Below, piece by piece: positions 35,180 to 44,097 of a DNA stretch of 64,000 nucleotides; positions within the stretch are counted from its first letter, which is position 1, and each line of letters begins with the position of its first letter. The stretch is from CAYWWY01 sp964580185 (lineage in GTDB: Bacteria; Thermotogota; Thermotogae; MWEM01): assembly GCA_964580185.1 (NCBI GenBank), contig CAZOJQ010000003.1, positions 1-64,000 of the forward strand. The letters are read 5' to 3'. The position numbers and the translations under genes are program-made. Under the pieces are notes generated by a model. It had not been told where the DNA came from, ran no database searches, and saw only the letters and a list, made by a program, of their open reading frames with translations.

Positions 35180-35839
35180 ATGCTGAAGATATTGGTGGTA
35201 GAGGATGAACCGGATGTTCGGACAGTCATTGAAACCTATTTGCAGGCCGAGAACTTCGAATCGGTTGGTGTGGGAACAATCGAGGGTATGTACGAAGCCC
35301 TTGATGATCAAAGTTTTGAAGGGATCATACTGGATTTGATGCTTCCCGATGGGGATGCGATCGATGAAATCCCTGCTTTGCGTGTAAGGGCAAGAAAGTC
35401 GTTTTTGTTGATCCTCACAGCAAAACGGTCTGATCGCGAAAAAATATACGGGCTTGAGATCGGAGCGGACGATTATTTGACCAAACCGTTTCATCCAAGA
35501 GAATTAATAGCCCGAGTTAAAGCCATTCTCCGTAGGAAAGGGATAGCTCCGAACAGAGAGCTGTCTCATGGATCGTTTCGATTGCTTCTTGATGCGAGAA
35601 AAGGGGAAATGGATGGGCAAAAGATCGACCTCTCCTATAAAGAATTCGCCTTGCTGGAGATGATGATGGAACACCCAGGCAAAGTCTTTACCCGAGCGGA
35701 GCTCTTGGATGGCGTATGGCCCAACGGAGAAAGCAGCGATCGAATTGTGGATGTGTATATGAACCTGATTCGAAAGAAGATTGGAAAAGACAAGCTGATC
35801 ACGGTGCGGGGGATTGGGTACAGGCTTTCTCATGAGTAA
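35180..35839 (+). CDS. OmpR/PhoB-family response regulator
   Basis: Predicted DNA-binding regulator of the pst genes that follow. The receiver domain has ILVVEDEPD, phosphoacceptor Asp in IILDLMLPDGD, Thr in LILTAKR and Lys in LTKPFHP. The C-terminal winged helix has LSYKEFALLEMMMEHPGKVFTRAEL and RIVDVYMNLIRKKIG. The length of 219 aa from ATG 35180 is normal; GAGGGAG lies 6 nt upstream, and the longer frame from 35099 is unlikely. It overlaps the kinase gene by 8 nt. The context makes PhoB/PhoP the likely equivalent. Confidence 0.92.
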   Translation: MLKILVVEDEPDVRTVIETYLQAENFESVGVGTIEGMYEALDDQSFEGIILDLMLPDGDAIDEIPALRVRARKSFLLILTAKRSDREKIYGLEIGADDYLTKPFHPRELIARVKAILRRKGIAPNRELSHGSFRLLLDARKGEMDGQKIDLSYKEFALLEMMMEHPGKVFTRAELLDGVWPNGESSDRIVDVYMNLIRKKIGKDKLITVRGIGYRLSHE

Positions 35840-36611
35840 TTCGGATCAGAACGATCTGCTGAAAATCCATTTCGACAAATATGGACGCATTATCCAAGCA
35901 AATGGAGAAGCCCAAAAAATGGGATATGAGGCTGGGACTTTCATCCATCCCGGGAAAGAAAGCGACCAAGTCTTTTTTGTCAGCGCAGTATCCCATGAAC
36001 TTTTTACTCCGCTTACAGCTGTGATTGGCCTTGTTCAAATGGCCAAAGATGGAATCTATGTCCATGATTCTTTGGAGAAAATGGAACGACATCTTCAAAG
36101 AATGAGCCGAATTCTCGATCAACTCATCCTTCTTTCGAAAATCGATTCCGGTCAATATCTTCCGCAGTCCCAAGCGATCGATCTTCAAGAAATCATTGCG
36201 GAAACCCTTACAGATCTTGAGCCACGGATTCAAGAAAAACAGCTGAAGGTTCGTATTGAAGCGGAAGGATCCGTTTGCACCGACCGGGGTGGACTCAAGA
36301 TAATCCTTCGAAACATCCTATCGAATGCGATCAAATACTCCCATATCCAAGGATTGATAGCTATTCATGCCGATTCGAAGAAGCTCGTCTGCACCGACGA
36401 GGGAATCGGTATTCCTCGCTCGGACCAGCACCGGATTGGATCTCAGTTTTTTCGAGGAGGGAATGTTCGTCGGATCGAAGGATCGGGTTTGGGGCTTTCC
36501 ATCGTAAAACGCGTTACTAGTGCTCTGAAGATCAAGTTTTCCGTACAAAGTCAACAAAACCATGGAACAAAGGTAGTCCTAGAGTTTTCGGCATTCGGAG
36601 TTGATTCTTGA
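35832..36611 (+). CDS. Soluble histidine kinase, PhoR-like
   Basis: Partner of the preceding regulator; 259 aa. The H box is AVSHELFTPLTAVIG, N box LRNILSNAIKYS, G1 TDEGIGIP and G2 GSGLGLSIVK, all intact. Only about 50 residues precede the H box; there is no membrane segment, and at most a remnant of a PAS-like segment. PhoR proteins usually are membrane-bound with a PAS domain, so this one may sense phosphate only through the cytoplasmic PhoU/Pst partners. Start ATG 35832 overlaps the regulator stop. Confidence 0.88.
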   Translation: MSNSDQNDLLKIHFDKYGRIIQANGEAQKMGYEAGTFIHPGKESDQVFFVSAVSHELFTPLTAVIGLVQMAKDGIYVHDSLEKMERHLQRMSRILDQLILLSKIDSGQYLPQSQAIDLQEIIAETLTDLEPRIQEKQLKVRIEAEGSVCTDRGGLKIILRNILSNAIKYSHIQGLIAIHADSKKLVCTDEGIGIPRSDQHRIGSQFFRGGNVRRIEGSGLGLSIVKRVTSALKIKFSVQSQQNHGTKVVLEFSAFGVDS

Positions 36612-36781
36612 TAAGCATCTCCATCGTCTTCACTTGAACTTGCGTGTACCCTTCAAATCTGCGTAGTGAATGAACGGATGCGAAATATTAAAACCCCTTC
36701 ATCTGGGTTGATCCTCCTTTGAAACTTTGAGGGTAGACTATCGGTGAAAACAGTTCCACCCACTTTAAGGAGGTGCGTACA

Positions 36782-37624
36782 ATGCGAAAGGGTATTATGG
36801 TAGGATTGATGATGGTTATGGCCATGTCTCTATCTCTGTTTTCAGCGAATTTAGTCGTGCGAGGGTCGAACACGGTCTATCCCATTACTCAACTCTGGCT
36901 CGAGGCGTTTAAAGAGATGGATCCTGATGTGGTTGCCACATTGGAAGGGGCAGGGTCTTCCACAGGAATTCGCGGCTTGTTCAATGAAACCACAGATATT
37001 GCCAACTCCAGCAGATTTCTTAGCGCCAGAGAAATCGAGGACATGAATCAAGCGGGTAGGTACTTTATACCCCTGGTTATCGCATATGATGGGATTGCAG
37101 TCGTGGTGAACAAATCCAATCCGATCGAAGAAATTTCTTTGGAAACCCTCAAAGCAATCTATACGGGAACGATCAATAACTGGAACCAGATCGATCCCAG
37201 TCTCCCTTCAGGAAGGATCGCAGTTTTTTCCCGGAGCACGGCTTCAGGGACCTTTGAAACATGGTCAGAGAAAGTGCTCCTCAATGAACGAATGCACCCA
37301 AGCGTTCAGGTGGTTGAGTCAACGCAAGCAGAAGTGGAAAACATTCGTAGGAATGTCAATTCCATCGCTTATATTGGACTGGGGTATGTAACCGACGAGC
37401 TGAAAGTGCTTCGAGTCAATGGGATTTCTTGTACAGTTGACACCGTGTTGACGGGAGTTTATCCAATTTCCCGCCCCTTGTTCATGTTCTTCGATTTGAA
37501 ACCCTTTGGTTTCAAATGGCCAGACCAAGGACTTGTCAGCAACTTTATTACATTTGCTCTTTCTCCCAAAGGTCAAGCTTTGGTTGCGCAAGCTGGCTAC
37601 ATTCCTGCATATGGAGACAAATGA
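36782..37624 (+). CDS. pstS: Phosphate ABC transporter substrate-binding protein
   Basis: Binds phosphate outside the membrane. A signal peptide (GIMVGLMMVMAMSLSLFSAN) is followed by VVRGSNTVYPITQLWLEAF, then GAGSSTGIRGL and SSRFLSAREIE, the phosphate-contacting loops of the PstS family. FSRSTASGTFETW is the conserved S-G-T loop. The 280 aa length is normal for the short class. AAGGAGGTG precedes ATG 36782. A strong hairpin follows, limiting read-through into pstC. Confidence 0.94.
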   Translation: MRKGIMVGLMMVMAMSLSLFSANLVVRGSNTVYPITQLWLEAFKEMDPDVVATLEGAGSSTGIRGLFNETTDIANSSRFLSAREIEDMNQAGRYFIPLVIAYDGIAVVVNKSNPIEEISLETLKAIYTGTINNWNQIDPSLPSGRIAVFSRSTASGTFETWSEKVLLNERMHPSVQVVESTQAEVENIRRNVNSIAYIGLGYVTDELKVLRVNGISCTVDTVLTGVYPISRPLFMFFDLKPFGFKWPDQGLVSNFITFALSPKGQALVAQAGYIPAYGDK

Positions 37625-37646
37625 TATCCGTTTAGGAACGGACTTT

Positions 37647-37687
37647 CCCGGGGTTGTGGGTTGTTTGCCCACAGCCCTGGGTTTTTT
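37647..37687 (+). terminator. Attenuating hairpin between pstS and pstC
   Basis: CCCGGGGTTGTGGG pairs with CCCACAGCCCTGGG (one mismatch, one G-U), closed by a short loop and followed by six T. Located inside the pst operon, it should raise the PstS to PstC ratio. Confidence 0.8.
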
Positions 37688-37720
37688 ACCAAAGAACTCA
37701 TTAATGGAAGGTGAACGGAA

Positions 37721-38611
37721 TTGAAGAGAAGTCGTCCTTTGTATGGAGCTGTTATTTCTGACCAAATATTTCGGATTTTCGTCTTCACTTCTGCGGCAAC
37801 TGTCGTCCTTTCTCTTATCGGGATCATTTTCCTCATTGTTCGCGAATCCCTTCCTGCCATAGAAAACCTGGGGTTTTCATTGTTTGGGTCTGATTGGTAT
37901 CCAACGCATTGGAATGCCAGTTATGGAATTCGAGTTATGCTGATCAATACGGTCCTCATTGCGGTTTTTGCGGGAGGCTTGGTTTGGGCTATCGGTTTGG
38001 TGATTGCGCTTTATCTCAAAGAGTATGCTCGGCCCAAAGAAAGGGAAGGGATCATCCGGATCATCGAATACCTAACAGGGATCCCGTCGGTTGTTTTCGG
38101 TTTTTTCGGGATTGTGATCATGGCTCAATGGTTGTTGAATGCGGGAGCATGGACTGGTTTGAACTTTCTAAATGCTTCCGTTATGCTTTTTTTGCTCACG
38201 CTTCCGATTATGGTGAGCTTAACCTACCAATCTTTGGATTCCGTCCCTGTTGAAATTCGCGAAGGAGCTATTGCGATGGGATCAAAACCGTTGGGTGTAA
38301 TGGCGATGTCGATCCGAGCGGCTTTCCCGGGGATTCTTAATGCAGCAATCATCTCCTTCAATCGGATTGTGGGAGAGACAATGATTGTCCTTATGGTTTC
38401 CGGCGGGAGCAATCTGATTCCTCAATCCCTATTCGATCCATTTCGGCCTTTAACGGTTGCGCTGGGAAGTGAAATGGGTGAAGTGGAGCTCCGAAGCCTT
38501 CATTACAGCACCCTCTTCTTCATTGGGTTTGTGTTGCTCATCTTTTCTTTCGGACTGACCCAGCTTTCATCGGAAATCGCAAAAAGAGGTGAACGATGGT
38601 TGAAACGATAA
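37721..38611 (+). CDS. pstC: Phosphate ABC permease PstC
   Basis: Inner-membrane subunit of the phosphate importer; 296 aa with six membrane segments. It contains EYLTGIPSVVFGFFGIVIM and the EAA-like VPVEIREGAIAMGSKPLGVM, and ends LRSLHYSTLFFIGFVLLIFSF. Start is TTG 37721 with GGAAGGTG upstream. It overlaps pstA by 16 nt. Confidence 0.94.
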   Translation: MKRSRPLYGAVISDQIFRIFVFTSAATVVLSLIGIIFLIVRESLPAIENLGFSLFGSDWYPTHWNASYGIRVMLINTVLIAVFAGGLVWAIGLVIALYLKEYARPKEREGIIRIIEYLTGIPSVVFGFFGIVIMAQWLLNAGAWTGLNFLNASVMLFLLTLPIMVSLTYQSLDSVPVEIREGAIAMGSKPLGVMAMSIRAAFPGILNAAIISFNRIVGETMIVLMVSGGSNLIPQSLFDPFRPLTVALGSEMGEVELRSLHYSTLFFIGFVLLIFSFGLTQLSSEIAKRGERWLKR

Positions 38612-39414
38612 TTCGAAATGTGTTTCGGTCGGTCACCTATATTTTGGTCGCGATGGTTCTTTTTGTGCTGGGATCTATTGTTGCACCAGGATTTCGGTTT
38701 CTCTTTCAGCCGGGTTTTTTCACAGAATTTCCCCGTTTGGGAATGACAGAAGGGGGGATTTTTCCTGCTTTGGTGGGCTCAGCGCTCATGGTTCTTCTCG
38801 TTTTTCTGATCAGTGTGCCCTTAGCAATCTTGGCATCGATTTTCCTTTCGGAATATCTTCGCGGGAGGTTTTCATCGATCTTCCAAAGCATTTGTTCTAC
38901 GATGACAGCAATTCCGTCGATTGTTTATGGGTTGTTCGGTTTGGTATTCTACTGTGTCCAATTGGGTTTGGGAACTTCTCTTTTGACTGCTTCTCTAAGC
39001 TTGAGCACAATGACGATCCCCTTCATTGTAACCAGCACTACAGAGTTTCTAAAAGCCGTTCCTGTAGACATACGGGAAGCCGCTATATCATTGGGCGCCA
39101 CCAAGTTTCACGTATCACTGATGGTTATTCGAGGCGCTTGGAAAGGGATGCTCACGGCTATACTACTCGGAATGGGGAAATCCTTCGGTGAGACAGCGCC
39201 GATTCTTATAACGGGAACAGTTTTCTATGCGACTCAACTGCCCAGAAGCATTCACGATCCTGTAATGGCTCTTCCGACAACCATCTACGCGATTGTAGTC
39301 AATCTGGGGGAACGATCTCAATGGATGGCTCAAGGAACAGCCAGTTTGATGGTGATCTTTGTCGTCATCATTTATTCAGCGATTCAGATTGTACGCGGGG
39401 TGAAAAAAGGATGA
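38596..39414 (+). CDS. pstA: Phosphate ABC permease PstA
   Basis: Second permease subunit, 272 aa. It has ICSTMTAIPSIVYGLFGLVFY, the EAA loop VPVDIREAAISLGATKFHVS, and LGMGKSFGETAPILITG, all typical of PstA. It overlaps pstC (16 nt) and pstB (4 nt). Confidence 0.94.
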   Translation: MVETIIRNVFRSVTYILVAMVLFVLGSIVAPGFRFLFQPGFFTEFPRLGMTEGGIFPALVGSALMVLLVFLISVPLAILASIFLSEYLRGRFSSIFQSICSTMTAIPSIVYGLFGLVFYCVQLGLGTSLLTASLSLSTMTIPFIVTSTTEFLKAVPVDIREAAISLGATKFHVSLMVIRGAWKGMLTAILLGMGKSFGETAPILITGTVFYATQLPRSIHDPVMALPTTIYAIVVNLGERSQWMAQGTASLMVIFVVIIYSAIQIVRGVKKG

Positions 39415-40232
39415 ACAAAACACGTGCTCAGATAATAATGAATCCGCCGGATTCGCTTAACGGAAAGACGACAAACATTTGTGAACCCGTGTTTTCTGTG
39501 AAAAACTTGGATGCTTGGTTCGGGGCAAAACATGTCTTGCGAAATGTATGTGCGCAGTTTTTGTCATGCGGTATCACTGCGATCATGGGACCGTCGGGCT
39601 GTGGGAAGAGCACGCTTTTGCGTTCTTTGAATCGACTCAACGATTCGGTGCCCACATTCCGGATGCAAGGAAGCATTCTGTATCGGAATCAAGAGGTTAA
39701 GGAAATCGTTGATTTGGCCGCTTTTCGGAAACGAGTGACCATGGTCTTTCAAAGGCCGAACCCGTTTCCTATGTCCATCTTCGATAACGTGGCTTATGGA
39801 CCCCGATTGCAAGGAATTCGAGGAAAAGCGGACCTCCAAGCGATGGTTCAAACTGCATTGGAAAAAGCAGCCCTTTGGGATGAAGTGAAAGATGAATTAA
39901 AAAAACCTGCGGTACGTCTTTCTGGTGGGCAGCAACAGAGGCTGTGCATTGCGCGTGCACTTGCAGTTGATCCGGATGTGATTCTTCTCGATGAACCCAC
40001 AGCTGCTCTTGATCCGATTGCAACGACGCGGATCGAAAGGCTTTTGGAGGAAATTTCCTCTGAGTACACGGTTTTGATTGTGACTCATAGTATGGGTCAA
40101 GCTCTTCGAATCAGTGATCAAGTGCTCTTTATTTACGAGGGTGTTGTCGTTGAGTCAGGTGATACCTCTCTTGTCATGGAGAAACCCCAACACGAACTAA
40201 CCCGTAAATTTCTGACGGGTCGAATTGGATAG
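39411..40232 (+). CDS. pstB: Phosphate ABC transporter ATPase
   Basis: ATPase of the Pst complex. Walker A is GPSGCGKST, then the PstB-specific RSLNRLNDSVPTFRMQGSI, the Q-loop VTMVFQRPNPFPMSIFDNVAYG, the signature LSGGQQQR and Walker B VILLDEPTAALDP. ATG 39411 overlaps the pstA stop (ATGA). An extra 25 residues precede the usual N-terminus, and ATG at codon 10 is an alternative start. Confidence 0.95.
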   Translation: MNKTRAQIIMNPPDSLNGKTTNICEPVFSVKNLDAWFGAKHVLRNVCAQFLSCGITAIMGPSGCGKSTLLRSLNRLNDSVPTFRMQGSILYRNQEVKEIVDLAAFRKRVTMVFQRPNPFPMSIFDNVAYGPRLQGIRGKADLQAMVQTALEKAALWDEVKDELKKPAVRLSGGQQQRLCIARALAVDPDVILLDEPTAALDPIATTRIERLLEEISSEYTVLIVTHSMGQALRISDQVLFIYEGVVVESGDTSLVMEKPQHELTRKFLTGRIG

Positions 40233-40242
40233 GAGAGAGCGA

Positions 40243-40944
40243 ATGACAAAACGGACGGTTCATTATGAGCAGCAAGTCGATCTTCTCAAAACAAAGCTGA
40301 CCTTGTTTCTTGAAGAGATCGAGAATACGTTTGAACGGACCATTCGGGTCCTGAAAACCGGAGCAGAAAAGGATATTCAGAGGATTATCGATGGTGACGA
40401 GTTTTTTGATCAACTCAACTTTGAAATCCAAGAAATCGCCTATGAAGTGATCGGTAAGTTTAACCCCTTGGCTGACGATTTGCGATTTGTGGTTACTGTA
40501 GTTCGTTTGGCAGGAGACTTGGAACGAATAGCCGATGAATGCGTGAATGTGGCTCAAACCTCTCGAACCATTCAGAATCGGATCGATGGATTTGCCTCTT
40601 GGGAATTGTTGGATCAAATGCTAAAAGCCATCTTAGTGATGTTGAAAGGCATCGTGAACGCATCCGTATACAAAGACCTCAAACTTGCGATTCGGGTATG
40701 GAAGATGGACGATCTGGTTGATCAGCTCCATAATCAGGGGCATGACGAGCTGATTGCTTTAGCTGTGGAAGAGAAAGAAGAACAACGGATCCGGGTTCTC
40801 CTTGAAGAAGCTTTTTTGATCCGGCATCTAGAACGAGTTGCGGACCATATCACCAATATCGCTGAAGAACTTTATTATATTGAAACAGGAAAACAGTTAA
40901 AAGAGACGATACTGGGAGGAGATGACAGGAATGAAGATTCGTAG
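40243..40944 (+). CDS. phoU: PhoU-family phosphate signalling protein
   Basis: Cytoplasmic negative regulator linking Pst activity to the histidine kinase. The 233 aa form two three-helix repeats. Metal-binding E/D-rich motifs are visible: LAGDLERIADECVNVAQ in the first repeat and IRHLERVADHITNIAEE in the second. GGAGAGAG lies before ATG 40243. The end overlaps the next gene by 14 nt. Confidence 0.92.
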   Translation: MTKRTVHYEQQVDLLKTKLTLFLEEIENTFERTIRVLKTGAEKDIQRIIDGDEFFDQLNFEIQEIAYEVIGKFNPLADDLRFVVTVVRLAGDLERIADECVNVAQTSRTIQNRIDGFASWELLDQMLKAILVMLKGIVNASVYKDLKLAIRVWKMDDLVDQLHNQGHDELIALAVEEKEEQRIRVLLEEAFLIRHLERVADHITNIAEELYYIETGKQLKETILGGDDRNEDS

Positions 40945-42424
40945 AGTCTTGGTCATGGTAAGTTTGGTATTGATCATTTTGCCAAACCTTATGGCGATTC
41001 AACGGGGAGGAATTTTGAATGTCGCGATTCCGACGGACGTTGTAGAAACACTCGATCCCCACAAAGCGACTGGAGCCCTAACTTTCGAAATCTTGTACAA
41101 TGTATACGAGCCCTTATTGGATTTGGACGAAAACGGGATACTCGTTCCGGTTTTGGCAACAGAGTGGAGTATTTCCGAAGATGGGCTTCGATATACCTTT
41201 ATCTTGAAAAAAAAGGTTTTCTTTCATGATGGGTCCTCTTTCAGTTCAAAAGATGTCCAGTACTCTTTCGCACGAATATTGGATCCCCAAACGGTATATC
41301 CGAAAGCCTCGAATTATGGAGCGATCAAAACGATTCTTACACCCGATCCCTATACCGTGGAGTTTATACTAGACCAAGTATATGCTCCCTTTCTTGCATT
41401 GGTATCGAAGATCCATATTGTTCCATACGGGGCGGATCAGGAGTTAGATCGTTCTCCAATCGGGACAGGCCCTTTTGTATTGAAAGAATGGAGAAGAGAC
41501 CAGTATTTATATTTGGAAGCCTTTCGGGATTACCACGAGAACGGATTTCCTTACTTGGACGGAGCCTACTTCAGAGTGATCCCCGACCTAAACGTACAGG
41601 TGCTTTCATTGCGCAAAGGAGACATCCATGTAATTCCCCGTTTGGACCCAGCCTATATGTTCGACTTAATCAACGATCCCAATTTCACGTACCGAACCGC
41701 GCCCATGAATCTTGTGCAAGTGCTTGCAATAAACAATACGCGCTCCCCCCTCTCAGATATTCGATTGCGCCAAGCGATTACCCACGCCATTGATCGGCAG
41801 GCCCTCATCGATGTTGTAGCGGAAGGGTATGCCAAACCTCTAACCAGCCACATGCCGACTGGAGATTATTATTCTCTGGACCTTTCCGACATGTATCCGT
41901 ATGATCCCTTGAAAGCGCGTGCGTTGGTCGATGAGATCGGGCCAATTGCCCGACCGTTGGTGATTGCTCTTCCCCAGCCGTATCCTTTGCACCAAAGAAC
42001 CGGAGAAGTGATTGGGCAGATGCTGTCTGGTGTAGGAATCCCGGTTCAGTTGCGGATTGTTGAATGGGGTACATGGCTTGCCGATGTATATCGCGCGCGT
42101 GAGTATGATATGACCGTCATTGGCCATCCGGGCGAACCCGACCCCTACCTGCTTCTGGATCGCTTCTATTCTGATGTAGGAAGAAACTATATGAATTATT
42201 CCGACCCTGAGATGGATCATCTTTTGGACGCATCCTTGGAAGAGGTCAATTTCGATCATCGAGCTTTGATCATTCAACAAATTCTTTATAAGTTGGCCGA
42301 AGAAGCGGTAGCGGTTTGGCTCATGGAACCAGAGGAGATCGTAGGTATGCGGAAAGAAGTACAGGGTTGGATCATCTACCCGATCTATGTTGACGCATTA
42401 AAGAAAGTTTGGTTAGCGAAATAG
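40931..42424 (+). CDS. Family 5 (peptide/oligosaccharide-type) substrate-binding protein
   Basis: Exported binding protein of the DppA/OppA superfamily, about 497 aa. A signal peptide (RRVLVMVSLVLIILPNLMA) is followed by GGILNVAIPTDVVETLDPHKATG and ILYNVYEPLLDLDENG. Later motifs are IGTGPFVLKEWRRDQYL and VQVLAINNTRSPLSDIRLRQAI. ATG 40931 is 9 nt after GGGAGGAG; ATG 40922 touches it. It overlaps phoU, so it is part of the phosphate-controlled transcript, though no dpp/opp permease genes follow. Its ligand is unknown; an organophosphate or peptide is possible. Confidence 0.88.
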   Translation: MKIRRVLVMVSLVLIILPNLMAIQRGGILNVAIPTDVVETLDPHKATGALTFEILYNVYEPLLDLDENGILVPVLATEWSISEDGLRYTFILKKKVFFHDGSSFSSKDVQYSFARILDPQTVYPKASNYGAIKTILTPDPYTVEFILDQVYAPFLALVSKIHIVPYGADQELDRSPIGTGPFVLKEWRRDQYLYLEAFRDYHENGFPYLDGAYFRVIPDLNVQVLSLRKGDIHVIPRLDPAYMFDLINDPNFTYRTAPMNLVQVLAINNTRSPLSDIRLRQAITHAIDRQALIDVVAEGYAKPLTSHMPTGDYYSLDLSDMYPYDPLKARALVDEIGPIARPLVIALPQPYPLHQRTGEVIGQMLSGVGIPVQLRIVEWGTWLADVYRAREYDMTVIGHPGEPDPYLLLDRFYSDVGRNYMNYSDPEMDHLLDASLEEVNFDHRALIIQQILYKLAEEAVAVWLMEPEEIVGMRKEVQGWIIYPIYVDALKKVWLAK

Positions 42425-43141
42425 AGCGCGGATACTGATTTGTTCTGATTCGGTAAGTTCTTTCCATGAGCCCGGTTGAAGGGAAGGATCAAGAGAAATG
42501 GGGCCGATCTGAGTTCGATGAATGGATCGCACTCTGCTTCCAACCATTCGGAACATCCGTTTGATTTGGTGATGCTTCCCTTCGATGATTCCCATTTGAA
42601 TCATGGATATGTTTTGTTCCCGGTTTTCTACGCATGTGAACTCTACTACGGGCTTGCAACGAAACCCATCAGATAACTGGATTCCTTTGAAAAACTGAGT
42701 TTCCCAAGTATCATCATAACCGTCAACCACAACTTGATATGTTTTATGAATGGACGAGCTGGGTGAGATAATTCGGTGGATCCATTCCCCATCATTGGAC
42801 AGGAGCAAGAGCCCTGTCGCATCAGAATCCAATCGCCCGGCAATGGAAAGGTCTTCTCGATACGGATGCTCAATCCACTCAAATACAGGAGGTTTCCCCC
42901 CTTCCGTCCTTCGGCCACAGATCGACTGTGCTGGCTTATGGAACATAATATAGACGTTGTGATACGGGAAGACGAGTTCTCCTTCAAAGGTTACTTTGTC
43001 ATCGGCGGCATTTACAGGGTAATTGATTTGCTTGATGATCTGTCCATTAACGGTAACTTCACCAGAAAGAATCGCCTTTCGGACCTGAGAACGAGAACCG
43101 GTTTTTGCATTTGCCAAAAACCGATCCAATCGGGTTACCAT
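42413..43141 (-). CDS. rsuA: RsuA-family pseudouridine synthase
   Basis: Modifies a uridine in rRNA (small-subunit RsuA or large-subunit RluB/E/F type). The N-terminal S4 domain is RLDRFLANAKTGSRSQVRKA. The catalytic Asp lies in AGRLDSDATGLLLLSNDG, followed by KTYQVVVDG and KHHQIKRMFRMVGSRV. The 242 aa length fits RsuA best. Start ATG 43141 has AGAGGA upstream and overlaps the preceding gene by 7 nt. The 3' end overlaps the convergent family 5 binding-protein gene by 12 nt. Confidence 0.9.
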   Translation of the reverse strand: MVTRLDRFLANAKTGSRSQVRKAILSGEVTVNGQIIKQINYPVNAADDKVTFEGELVFPYHNVYIMFHKPAQSICGRRTEGGKPPVFEWIEHPYREDLSIAGRLDSDATGLLLLSNDGEWIHRIISPSSSIHKTYQVVVDGYDDTWETQFFKGIQLSDGFRCKPVVEFTCVENREQNISMIQMGIIEGKHHQIKRMFRMVGSRVRSIHRTQIGPISLDPSLQPGSWKELTESEQISIRALFR

Positions 43142-44097
43142 GATTTTCTTCCTCTTGCGGGTTGAATGCCCATTAATACTTCTGAAGCTTCTTGAATCAC
43201 TTTTGGGTCCAAAGAATAAACAACAACACCCGAATGAAAGAGTTTTGGATCCATCCAATCCGGTCGGAGGTACAGAATGACCCCTCGATCTATGATTTCC
43301 AATCCATGATCCTCTTGGATGATGGTGAATGTGTCGAAGCTTCTCGTGCGTTTGATCAAAGTGATTGAATGGGTCAACAGTTGGATTCGCAATGGATCCG
43401 GAGATACTTCAGGCCCTTTCCAAGAGAACCGTTTCCATTCATACGGATTTTGCATCCATTGGCCATCTGAAGTAACAACCCCAAGCCCACTTTCACGAAT
43501 AAAGGGATCTGGCCACTGGTTTTCGTCAATGAGGAGTCCAGGAAAAACCTTGCGAGCGATTAATGAACGGATAACCTCAGGATTGTACCCGGTTCTTAGG
43601 TCCAAAACAGGAAACACTCCGGAGGAAAGCACGCCCCAGGAGAGATCTCTAAGTGTTTGCGCAGTCAAATATGGGGAAGCGGAGAAAGAAAGATAGAAAT
43701 CTTCATCATCCAATGAAAGGGTTTTCGTTGTTCCTACAACCGCCGCTTCGCAGTTGGAATGAATGGCTTGGGTGCCTAAATATCTTCCAAATCCTTCTAC
43801 TAGAGAAGATTGGTTGACCGAACCCAATACCATCGGGGTGATTTCGGATAGGATTTCATGAGGGTGCGCGACATATATCCGGTATGGCTCTCCGTCAAGA
43901 TCTAGGTCAAGGATGACTTGCGCTTGAGGAATCCGTAAGAGAAAGATACCGATCAAAACAAAGATGAATGCCCGCCAGAGCCCCGCAGTGATCGTTATCG
44001 GAGACGATGTGCTTCGCCCTTTTCTTGACTCGCGGATCTGCGTTCCCCATTGCAATCCCTGTTCCAACAACCCCAAATGCTTCCCAATCATTTTCAC
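43135..44097 (-). CDS. Unknown protein with N-terminal membrane segment; start uncertain
   Basis: The open frame of 320 aa begins 190 nt inside the upstream HAD gene, which is an unusually long overlap. The first recognisable feature is a hydrophobic segment (LWRAFIFVLIGIFLLRIPQA, about residues 40-60), and the real start may be a TTG there (43956) or another non-ATG codon. The remainder is a mixed alpha/beta domain (DLDLDGEPYRIYVAHPHEIL) with no recognised family. It sits between a HAD phosphatase and rsuA in the xseA-dxs operon and overlaps rsuA by 7 nt. Confidence 0.6.
   Translation of the reverse strand: MKMIGKHLGLLEQGLQWGTQIRESRKGRSTSSPITITAGLWRAFIFVLIGIFLLRIPQAQVILDLDLDGEPYRIYVAHPHEILSEITPMVLGSVNQSSLVEGFGRYLGTQAIHSNCEAAVVGTTKTLSLDDEDFYLSFSASPYLTAQTLRDLSWGVLSSGVFPVLDLRTGYNPEVIRSLIARKVFPGLLIDENQWPDPFIRESGLGVVTSDGQWMQNPYEWKRFSWKGPEVSPDPLRIQLLTHSITLIKRTRSFDTFTIIQEDHGLEIIDRGVILYLRPDWMDPKLFHSGVVVYSLDPKVIQEASEVLMGIQPARGRKSW

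Noticed and set aside
36612..36781. Pho box repeats upstream of pstS
   Set aside because: Loose similarity between CTTGAACTTGCG and CCTTCAAATCTGCG was seen, but no regularly spaced repeats or clear promoter could be defined.
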